Of a stretch of DNA of 64,000 bases, positions 36,022 to 48,000 are shown piece by piece. This DNA is from Hyalangium ruber (lineage in GTDB: Bacteria; Myxococcota; Myxococcia; Myxococcales; Myxococcaceae): positions 372,001 through 436,000 of the forward strand of contig NZ_JAXIVS010000006.1 in the NCBI RefSeq assembly GCF_034259325.1, written 5' to 3'. Under the pieces are notes generated by a model, which saw only the letters and a program-made list of their open reading frames with translations, was not told the DNA's origin and searched no databases. Both the position numbers and the translations under genes were made by a program. Positions within the stretch are counted from its first letter, which is position 1. Each line of letters opens with the position of its first letter.

Positions 36022-39000
36022 ATGACGGTTTCCCTCACGTCTCCTCTTCGCTCCACTCACCGCCGCGTACTGGCGTCCGTGCTCCTGCTGGGAGTGCTGG
36101 GCATCGCCTGCGGCCAGGAGCCTCAGAACCCTGGTGCCGCCGCCGAGCAGCAGGAGGCACAGCCCGCTGCTCGCGCGGACACGTTGAAGGGCGCCTGGCT
36201 GGTGGCGCCGGACAAGAACGTGGCGTGGATGGTGGCGCCGGACGCGAACCTCCAGTTGGAGATCACCGAGTCGGCCGATCCGATCGTGGAGGGCGCGAAC
36301 GTCACCTACAGCCTCAACATCGTGAACCTGGGGCCGAACGCGGCGACCAGCCCGTCGGTGGCGGTGAACCTGCCCGCCGGCTCGTTCTTCGGCAACGTCG
36401 ATGCGGGGGGCTGGAACTGCAGCACCCCGGGGAACATCTACGTCTGGACCTGCACGCTGTCGTCGCTGGCGGTGAACGTCCCGCAGCTCATCAAGTTCAC
36501 CATGCAGGCGCCCTTCCAGGACGACGTGCTGCTCAGCATGAACGCCACGATCTCCTCGCAGACGACGGACCCCATTCCGGGCAACAACACCGACGCGGAG
36601 GAGACGGTCGTCGGCGCGAACGATGCGCCGGTGAACACGTCGCCCATGACGCAGTCGACCCCCGAGGACGTGCCGATCATCTTCTCGACCGCCAACGGCA
36701 ACCGCGTCTTCACCGCCGACCCCGATGTCTTCAATCGCAAGTTGCGGACGACCGTGCAGATCACCGGGGGAACCGCCCGCGGCACGCTGACGCTCAGCCG
36801 GACCACGGGACTGACGTTCCTGAATGGCGACGGCACCAACGATCCTTCTCAGCAGTTCGAGGCAACGCTGGCCGATACCAACGCCGCGCTGGAGGGAATG
36901 CGCTTCACTCCGGCCCAGGACTACTACGGCAACACGTCCATGGTCTTCTCGGTGTTGGACCTGGGCAACAGCGGTCTGGGAGGCGTCAAGACGGCCACTC
37001 GGTTCACCGAGATCAACGTCACGCCCAACGTGCCGGATCCGCCGAACGCGAACGATGACACCTTCGCGGTGCCCGGCGAGGCGGTGAACTACCCGCTGGA
37101 CGTGCTGGCCAACGACACGTACCTGCCGGATCCACCCGAGCCGCTGGCCGTCACCGCCGTCACCCAGCCGGCCAACGGCACGGTGACCTTCACGGCGACG
37201 GGGGTGCTCTTCACTCCGGCACCGGGTTTCCGGGGCCCCACGACGTTCACGTACACGATCACCGATTCGACCAACCTGACGGACACCGCCACGGTCACCG
37301 TGACGGTGGGCAGCCCCAACAACCCGCCCACGGCCACCGACGACGCCTTCACGGTGGCCGAGGACAGCCCGGCCACCCCGTTCAACGTGCTGGCCAACGA
37401 CACGTTCGCGCCGGACACGGGTGAGACGTTGACGGTGACGGCGGTGACCCAGCCGGCCAACGGCTCGGTGACCTTCACGCCGGCCAACGTCAGCTTCACG
37501 CCGGCGCCCAACTTCACGGGCACCACGACGTTCACGTACACGATCTCCGATGGCCGGGGCGGCACGGCGACGGCCACGGTGACGGTGACGGTGACGAACG
37601 TGAATGACCCGCCGGTGGCCACCAACGACACCTTCACGGTGGCCGAGGACAGTGGCGCCACGGTGCTCAACGTGTTGGCCAACGACTCCTTCGCGCCGGA
37701 CCCGAGCGAGACGCTGACGGTGACGGCGGTGACCCAGCCGGCCAACGGCACGGTGACGCTCACGGGTGGCGTGGTGAGTTTCTCGCCAGCGCCCGAGTTC
37801 AGCGGCACCACGAGCTTCACGTACACGATCTCCGACGGCAACGGTGGCACGGCGACGGCGACGGTGACGGTGACGGTGACGCCGGTGAACGACCCGCCGG
37901 TGGCCAACCCCGACAACTACACGGTGGCCGAGGACAGCCCGGCCACTCCGTTCAACGTGCTGGCCAACGACACCACGGGACCGGAGACGGGCGAGACGCT
38001 GAGCATCACCGGCGTCACCCAGCCGGCCAACGGCACGGTGACCTTCACGGCCACCAACGTCAGCTTCACGCCGGCGCCCAACTTCTTTGGCACCACGACG
38101 TTCACGTACACCCTGGCCGACAACCACGGCGCCACGGCACCTGGCACGGTGACGGTGACGGTGACGCCGGTGAACGACCCGCCCGATGCGGTGAATGACA
38201 CCTTCACCGTGGGCGCCAACAGCGGCGCCACGGTGCTGGACGTGCTGGCCAACGACTCCTTCGCGCCGGACTCGGGTGAGACGCTGACGGTGACGGCGGT
38301 GACCCAGCCGGCCAACGCCTCGGTGACGCTGACCGGCGGCGTGGTGCGCTTCACGCCGAACGCGGGCTTCCGCGGTAACACGAACTTCACGTACACGATC
38401 TCCGACGGCAACGGCGGCACGGATACGGCCACCGTCGTCGTCTCGGTGTCGAACAACCCGCCGGTGGCCAACGCCGACACCCTCACGGTGGCCGAGGACA
38501 GCGGGAACACGCCGCTGGACGTGCTGGCCAACGACAGCACGGCGCCGGATGTCGGGGAGACGCTCTCCATCACGGCCGTGACCCAGCCGGCCAACGGTAC
38601 GGTCATCTTCACGCCTTCGAGCCTGACCTTCCGGCCCGCGCTCAACTTCAACGGCACCACGACGTTCACCTATACGGTGTCCGACGGCAGCGGCGGCACG
38701 GCGACGGCGACGGTGACGGTGACGGTGACGCCGGTGAACGACCCGCCCGACGCCCAGAACGACAGCTTCTCGGTGCCGCGCAACAGCGGTGCCACGCCGC
38801 TCAACGTGCTGGCCAACGACACCTCGGCGCCGGACGGCCCGGAGACGCTGACGGTGACGGCGGTGACCCAGCCGGCCAACGGCACGGTGACCTTCACGCC
38901 GACCGGCGTCAGCTTCACGCCCGCGGCGAACTTCACGGGCACCACGACGTTCACGTACACGATCTCCGACGGCAACGGTGGCACGGATACGGCCACGGTG

Positions 39001-42000
39001 ACGATGACGGTCACCACCGTGAACGCTCCGCCCGAGGCCAACGACGACAGCTTCACGGTGGCCGAGGACAGCGGCCAGACGACGTTCAACGTGCTGGCCA
39101 ACGACACCACGGGGCCGGATGCGGGCGAGACGCTCACCATCTCCGCGGTGACCCAGCCGGCCAACGGCACGGTGACCTTCACGGGCATCAACGTGCGCTT
39201 CACGCCCACGGCCAACTTCAACGGCACCACGGCGTTCACGTACACGATCTCCGACGGTAACGGCGGCACGGACACGGCGAACGTCACGGTGACGGTGACG
39301 CCGGTCAATGACCCGCCCGACGCGGTGAATGACGCCTTCACGGTGAACGAGGACAGCGGGGCCACGGTGCTCGACGTGCTGGCCAACGACAGCACGGCGC
39401 CGGACACGGGCGAGACGCTGACGGTGACGGCGGTGACGCAGCCTGCCAACGGCACGGTGACGCTGACCGGTGGCGTGGTGCGCTTCACGCCGGCCGATGG
39501 CTACAGCGGCACGACGAACTTCAACTACACGGTGTCCGACGGCACCAGCACGGACACGGCAACGGTGACGGTGACGGTGACGCCGGTCAATGACCCGCCC
39601 ACCGCCAACAACGACAACTTCACGGTGGCCGAGGACAGCACCGCCACCACGCTCAACGTGCTGGCCAACGACTCGTCGGCGCCGGACACGGGCGAGACGC
39701 TGACGGTGACGGCGGTGACCCAGCCGGCCAACGGTACGGTGACCTTCACCGCCTCCAACGTCAGCTTCACCCCCACGGCCAACTTCCATGGCACCACGAC
39801 GTTCACGTACACGATCTCGGATGGGAACGGCGGCACGGCGACGGCGACAGTGACGGTGACGGTGACGTCGGTGAACGACGCGCCCGATGCGGTCAATGAC
39901 ACCTTCTCGGTGGCCGAGGACAGCGGGGCCACGGTGCTGGCGGTACTGACCAACGACACCATCTCGCCGGACACGGGCGAGACGCTGACGGTGACGGCGG
40001 TGACCCAGCCGGCCAATGGCTCGGTGACGCTGACCGGTGGCGTGGTGCGCTTCACGCCGGCTCTCAACTTCAACGGCACCACGACGTTCACGTACACCAT
40101 CTCCGACGGCAACGGCGGCACCGATACGGCGACGGTGACGGTGACGGTGACGCCGGTGAACGACGCGCCCGACGCGGTGAACGACATCTTCACGGTGGCC
40201 GAGAACAGCCCTGCCACTCCGTTCAACGTGTTGGCCAACGACACCACGGCGCCGGATACGGGCGAGACGCTCACCATCACCGAGGTGACCCAGCCGGCCA
40301 ACGGCACGGTGACCTTCACGGCCACCAACGTCAGCTTCACCCCCGAGGCGAGCTTCAGCGGCACCACGACGTTCACGTACACGGTGTCCGACGGTAACGG
40401 CGGCACGGATACGGCGACGGTGACGGTGACGGTGACGCCGGTGAACGACCCGCCGACGGCCAACGACGACAGCTACACGGTGGCCGAGGACAGCGGGACC
40501 ACGACGTTCGACGTCCTGGTCAACGACAGCACGGAGCCGGACGTGGGCGAGACGCTCACCATCACGGCGGTGACCCAGCCGGCCAACGGCTCGGTGGTCT
40601 TCAACGCCGCCAACGTGCGCTTCACTCCGGCCGCCAACTTCCATGGCACCACGAGCTTCACGTACACGGTGTCAGACGGCACCAGCACGGATACGGCGAC
40701 GGTGACGGTGTCGGTGACCCCGGTCAACGACCCGCCTGACGCGGTGAACGATGCCTTCACGGTGGGTGAGGACAGCGCGGCCACGATGCTGGATGTGCTG
40801 GCCAACGACACGTCCGCGCCGGACACGGGCGAGACGCTCACGGTCACGCAGGTGACTCAGCCGGCGGACGGCACGGTGACCTTCACGGCCGACGGCGTCA
40901 CCTTCACGCCCAACGCCAACTTCAACGGTACGACGAGCTTCACGTACCGGATCGTCGACGGTAACGGCGGCACGGACACGGCGACCGTCACGGTGACGGT
41001 GACGCCGGTGAACGACCCGCCCGACGCGGTGAACGACACCCGCACGGTGGCCGAGGACAGCGCCCCCACGGTGGTCAACGTGCTGGCCAATGACACGAGC
41101 GCGCCCGACGTGGGCGAGACGTTGACGGTGACGGCGGTGACGCAGCCGGCCAACGGCACGGTGACGCTCACGGGCGGCGTGGTGAGCTTCCAGCCCGCGC
41201 CCAACTTCAACGGTACGACGAGCTTCACGTACACCATCTCCGATGGAAACGGCGGCACGGACACTGCGACGGTGACAGTGACGGTGACGCCGGTGAACGA
41301 TCCGCCCGACGCGGTGGACGACAGCTACTCGGTGCTCGAGGACAGCCCCGCCACGACGTTCAACGTGCTGGCCAACGACAGCATTGCGCCGGACACGGGC
41401 GAGACGCTCACCATCACCTCGGTGACTCAGCCGGCCAACGGCTCGGCTTCGTTCACCGGGACCACCGTGAGCTTCACCCCGGCGCCGGGCTTTACCGGCA
41501 TCACGACGTTCACGTACACGGTGTCGGACGGCCACGGTGGCACCGACACGGCCACGGTGACCGTCGACGTCGGCAACGAGAACGATCCGCCGGACGCGCT
41601 GGACGACACGTACACGGTGGCCGAGGACAGCGGCGAGACGACGTTCGCGGTGCTGAACAACGACACCACGGCGCCAGACACGGGCGAGACGCTGACCATC
41701 ATCGCGGTGACGCAGCCTGCCAACGGCACGGTGACCTTCACGGGCACCAACGTGAGCTTCACGCCTGCGGCCAACTTCAACGGCACCACGACGTTCACGT
41801 ACACGGTGTCGGACGGTAACGGCGGCACGGACACGGCCCAGGTGACGGTGACGGTGACCCCGGTCAACGACCCGCCCGAGGCCAACGACGACAGCTTCTC
41901 GGTGGCCGAGGACAGCGCGGCCACGGTGCTCAACGTGCTGGCCAACGACACCACGGGGCCCGAGACGACCGAGACGTTGACGGTGACGGCGGTGACCCAG

Positions 42001-45000
42001 CCGGCCAACGGCACGGTGACCTTCACGGCCTTCAACGTGAGCTTCACGCCGACGGCCAACTTCGCGGGCACCACGACGTTCACGTACACGGTGTCCGACG
42101 GCACCAACACGGATACGGCGACCGTCACGGTGACGGTGACGCCGGTGAACGATCCGCCCGATGCGGTGAACGACACCTTCACGGTGGCCGAGAGCAGCGG
42201 CGCCACGCCGCTCACCGTGCTGGCCAATGACAGCATCGCGCCAGACATGGGCGAGACGCTCACCATCACCTCGGTGACCCAGCCGACCCACGCCACGGTG
42301 ACCATCACCGGCTCCACCATCACCTTCACGCCGGCGCCCAGCTACTTCGGCATCGTGACGTTCACGTACACGGTGTCGGACGGCAATGGCGGCAGCGACA
42401 CGGCGACCGTCACGGTGACGGTGACGCCGGTCAATGACCCGCCGACGGCCAACGACGACAGCTTCACGGTGGCCGAGGACAGTGTCGACGTGGTGCTCAA
42501 CGTGCTGGCCAACGACAGCACGGCGCCGGACACGGGCGAGACGCTCACCATCACGGCGGTGAGCACGCCGGCCAACGGCACGGTGACCTTCACGGCCAAC
42601 GCCGTGCGCTTCACGCCCACGGCCAACTTCAACGGCACCACGACGTTCACGTACACGGTGTCCGACGGCAACGGCGGCACGGACACGGCGACCGTCACGG
42701 TGACGGTGACGCCGGTCAACGATCTGCCCACCGCCAATGACGACAGCTTCTCGGTAGCGGAGGACAGCGGGGCCACGTCGTTCGACGTGCTGGCCAACGA
42801 CACCACGGTGCCGGATACGGGCGAGACGCTCACCATCACCTCGGTGACGCAGCCGGCCAGCGGCACGGTGACCATCACCGGAGCCACCCTCAGCTTCACG
42901 CCGGCGCCCAACTTCAACGGCACCGTGACGTTCACGTACGCGGTCTCGGACGGGAACGTCGGTACGGACACGGCGACGGTGACGGTGACGGTGACGCCGG
43001 AGAACGACGCGCCGACCGCGGATGACGACAGCTTCACGGTGGCGGAGGACAGCGGGGCCACGTCGCTCAACGTGCTGCTCAACGACACCACGGCGCCGGA
43101 CACGGGCGAGACGCTCATCATCACGGCGGTGACTCAGCCGGCCAACGGCACGGTGACCTTCACGGACACCAGCGTCGTCTTCACGCCTGCGCCCAACTTC
43201 TTCGGCACCGCGTTCTTCAGCTACACGGTGTCCGATGGGACCAGCACGGACACGGCCACGGTGACGGTGACGGTGACGCCGGAGAACGATGCGCCCAACG
43301 CCAACAACGACAGCTTCACGGTGGCCCAGGACAGTGGGGCCACGGTGCTGGATGTGCTGGCCAACGACACGGCGGCGCCAGACGTGGGCGAGACGCTCAT
43401 CGTCACGGCGGTGACCCAGTCGGCCAACGGCACGGTGACCTTCACCGGCTCCAACGTGAGCTTCACGCCGGCGGCAGGCTTCAACGGCCCCACGACCTTC
43501 ACGTATACGATCTCCGACGGCAACGGGGGCAGCGACACGGCCACCGTGACGGTGCTGGTCGGCAGCTCGAACAACGCGCCGACGGCCAACAACGACAGCT
43601 ACACGGTGGACGAGGACAGCGGCGCCACGGCGCTCGACGTGCTGGCCAACGACAGCACCGCGCCGGATACGGGCGAGACGCTCTCCATCACGGCGGTGAC
43701 CCAGCCGCTCAATGGCACGGTGACCTTCACCGCCTCCACCCTCAGCTTCACGCCGGCGGCCAACTTCAACGGCACCGTGACGTTCACGTACACGGTGTCC
43801 GATGGCAATGGCGGCAGCGACACGGCCCAGGTGACGGTGACGGTGCGTCCGGTGAACGATGCGCCGACGGCCAACGACGACAGCTTCTCGGTGGCCGAGG
43901 ACAGCGTGGCCACGGTGCTCAACGTGCTGGGCAACGACTCCGTGGTTCCGGATACGGGGGAGACGCTGACGGTGACGGCGGTGACTCAGCCCGCCAACGG
44001 CACGGTGACGCTGGCCAGCGGCGTGGTGCGCTTCGCTCCGGCGGCCAACTTCAACGGCACCACGACGTTCACGTACACGGTGTCCGATGGAAACGGCGGC
44101 ACGGCGACGGCGACGGTGACGGTGACGGTGACGCCGGTCAACGATGCGCCGACGGCGATCAACGACACCTTCGTGGTGGCCGAGGACAGCCCGGCCACTC
44201 CGTTCAACGTGCTGGCCAACGACAGCACGGCGCCGGACACGGGTGAGACGCTCACCATCACGGCGGTGACGCAGCCGGCCAACGGCGTGGTGACCTTCAC
44301 GGGCACCAACGTGAGCTTCACGCCGGCGCCCAACTTCAACGGCTCCACGACGTTCACCTACACGGTGTCCGACGGCAACGGCGGCACGGCGACGGCGACG
44401 GTGGGGGTGACGGTGACGCCGGTCAACGATCCGCCGACGGCCACCGACGACACCTTCACGGTGGCGGTGAACAGCGGAGCCACGGTGCTCGACGTGCTCA
44501 TCAACGACACGATCGCGCCGGACACGGGCGAGACGCTGACGGTGACGGCGGTGACGCAGCCTGCCAACGGCACGGTGACGCTGACCGGCGGCCTGGTGCG
44601 CTTCACGCCGAACACGGGCTTCACCGGCAGCACGACGTTCACGTACACCATCTCCGACGGCAACGGCGGCACGGCGACGGCGACCGTCACGGTGACCATC
44701 TCCGGCACGAACAACCCGCCGGTGGCCAACGACGACAGCTTCACGGTCGCCGAGGACAGCACGGTCACGGAGTTCGACGTGCTGGCCAACGACACCACGA
44801 CGCCTGACACGGGGGAGACGCTCACCATCACGGCGGTGACGCAGCCGACGGGCGGCACGGTGACCTTCACGGGCACCAACGTGAGCTTCACGCCGACGGC
44901 CAACTTCAGCGGCACCACGACGTTCACGTACACGGTGTCCGACGGCAACGGCGGTACGGACTCGGCCGTGGTGACGGTGACGGTGACGCCGGTGAATGAC

Positions 45001-48000
45001 GCGCCGACCGCCAACGACGACAGCTACACGGTGGACGAGGACAGTACGCCCACGGTGCTGGATGTGCTGGCCAACGACACGATCGCGCCGGACACGGGCG
45101 AGACGCTCACGGTCCTCTCGGTGACCCAGCCTGCCAACGGCACGGTGACGCTCACGGGAGGCCTGGTGCGCTTCGCCCCCGCGGCCAACTTCTTTGGCAC
45201 GGCGACCTTCACCTACCGGATCTCCGATGGCAACGGTGGCGAGGACGAGGCGACCGTCACGGTCACGGTCACTCCGACCAACGATGCGCCCAATGCGGTG
45301 GATGACGTCCTCACGGTGAGCGAGGACCGCCCGCCCACGGTGGTCAACGTGCTGGGCAACGACACGGCGGCCCCGGACGTGGGCGAGACGCTGACGGTGG
45401 TGGCGGTGACTCAGCCTGCCAACGGCACGGTGACGCTGATCGGCGGCGTGGTGCGCTTCACGCCCGCGCCCAACTTCTTCGGCACCACGAGCTTCACGTA
45501 CACCATCTCCGACGGCAACGGCGGCACGGACACGGCCACGGTGACGGTGACGGTGACGCCGGTCGCCGATCCGCCCAACGCCAACGACGACAGCTTCACG
45601 GTGGCGGTGAACAGCGTGGGCAACGTGCTCGACGTGCTGGTCAACGACACGATCGCGCCGGACGTGGGGGAGACGCTGACGGTGACGGCGGTGAGCCAGC
45701 CTGCCAACGGCACGGTGACACTGGTCGGCGGAGTAGTGCGCTTCACGCCGAACGCGGGCTTCGCCGGGACCACGACGTTCACGTACACCATCTCCGATGG
45801 CAGCGAGTTCACCGATACGGCGACGGTGACGGTGACGGTCTCTGGCACGAACAACCCGCCGCATGCCAACGACGACAGCTTCACGGTGGCCGAGAACAGC
45901 CCGGCCACGGTGCTGGACGTGCTGGCCAACGACACCACGACGCCGGACGTGGGCGAGACGCTGACGGTGGTGGCGGTGACGCAGCCGACGGGCGGTACGG
46001 TGACGCTGACCGGTGGCGTGGTGCGCTTCACGCCCAACCCGGGCTTCAGCGGCATCACGACGTTCTCGTACACGGTGTCCGACGGCAATGGCGGCACGGA
46101 CTCCGCCACGGTGACGGTGAACGTCACGGGTGACAACGACCCGCCGGTGGCCAACGACGACAACTACACGGTGGCTGAGGACAGCCTGGCCACGACGTTC
46201 AACGTGCTGGTCAACGACACCACCGCTCCGGACGTGGGCGAGACGCTGACCATCACAGGGGTGACGCAGCCTGCCAACGGCACGGTGACCTTCACGGGCA
46301 CCAACGTCAGCTTCAGGCCTGCGGCCAACTTCAACGGCACCACGACGTTCACGTACACAGTGTCCGACGGCAACGGCCTCGAGGACTCGGCCGTGGTGAC
46401 GGTGACGGTGACGCCGGTGAACGATGCGCCGACGGCCAATGACGACACCTTCACGGTGGCGGTGAACAGCGGAGCCACGGTGCTCGACGTGCTCCTCAAC
46501 GACACGATCGCGCCGGACACGGGTGAGACGCTGACGGTGACGGCGGTGACGCAGCCGGCGGGCGGCACGGTGACGCTGACCGGTGGCGTGGTGCGCTTCA
46601 CGCCGAACACGGGCTTCAGTGGTCCCACGACGTTCACGTACACGGTGTCCGACGGCAATGGCGGCACGGACGTCGCCACGGTGACGGTGAACGTCACTGG
46701 CTCCAACAACCCGCCGGTGGCCAACGACGACAGCTACACGGTGGCCGAGGACAGCCCGGCCACGACGTTCGAGGTGCTGGCCAACGACACCACGCCGGAC
46801 GTCGGCGAGACGCTGACCATCATCGCGGTGACGCAGCCGGCGAACGGCACGGTGACCTTCACGGGCACCAACGTGCGCTTCACGCCGGCAGCCAACTTCA
46901 ACGGCACCACGACGTTCACGTACACGGTGTCCGACGGCAACGGCCTCGAGGACTCGGCCGTGGTGACGGTGACGGTGACGCCGGTGAACGATGCGCCGGT
47001 GGCCAACGACGACACCTTCACGGTGGCCGAGGACAGCGCGGCCACGGTGTTGGACGTGCTGGCCAACGACACGTTCGCGCCGGACACGGGTGAGACGCTG
47101 ACGGTGACGGAGGTCACCCAGCCGGCCGAGGGCGGTACGGTGACGCTGACGGCTGACGAGGTGAGCTTCACGCCGGCGGCCAACTACAGTGGCACCGTGA
47201 CCTTCACGTACACGGTCTCCGACGGCAACGGCCTCGAGGACACGGCCGAGGTCACGGTGACGGTGACGGAGGTGAACGACAACCCCGACGCCGTGGACGA
47301 TGCCTTCACGGTGGCCGAGAACAGCAGCGCCACGGTGCTGGACGTGCTGGCCAACGACACGTTCGCGCCGGACACGGGCGAGACGCTGACGGTGACGGCG
47401 GTGACGCAGCCTGCCAATGGCACGGTGACGTTGACGGCGGGCGTGGTGCGCTTCACGCCGGCCACTGACTTCGTGGGCACCACGACGTTCACGTACACCA
47501 TCTCCGATGGCCGAGGCGGCACGGACACGGCCACGGTGACGGTGAACGTCACCGGCGACGGCAACCTTCCGCCGGTGGCCAACGACGACAGCTTCACGGT
47601 GGCCGAGAACAGCGGGCCGACGGTGCTCGATGTGCTGGCCAACGACACCACGCCGGACGTGGGCGAGACGCTGACGGTGACGGCGGTGAGCCAGCCTGCC
47701 AATGGCACGGTGACGTTGACGGCGGGCGTGGTGCGCTTCACGCCGGCCACCGACTTCGTGGGTACCACGACGTTCACGTACACCCTCTCCGATGGCCGAG
47801 GCGGCACGGACACGGCCACGGTGACGGTGACGGTCATCGATGGCGATGGTCCGCCGGCGGCCAACGACGACAGCTTTACGGTGGCCGAGGACAGCGGGCC
47901 GACGGTGCTCGATGTGCTGGCCAACGACACCGCGCCAGACGCGGGCGAGACGCTGACGGTGACGGCGGTGACCCAGCCGGCCAATGGCACGGTGACGCTG

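Noticed and set aside
35767-40644. A 1625-codon minus-strand open frame over ftsA's end and the first repeats
   Set aside because: Same cause as above; it also overlaps the ftsA terminator and the divergent-looking leader, and its product is low-complexity Arg/His/Gly.
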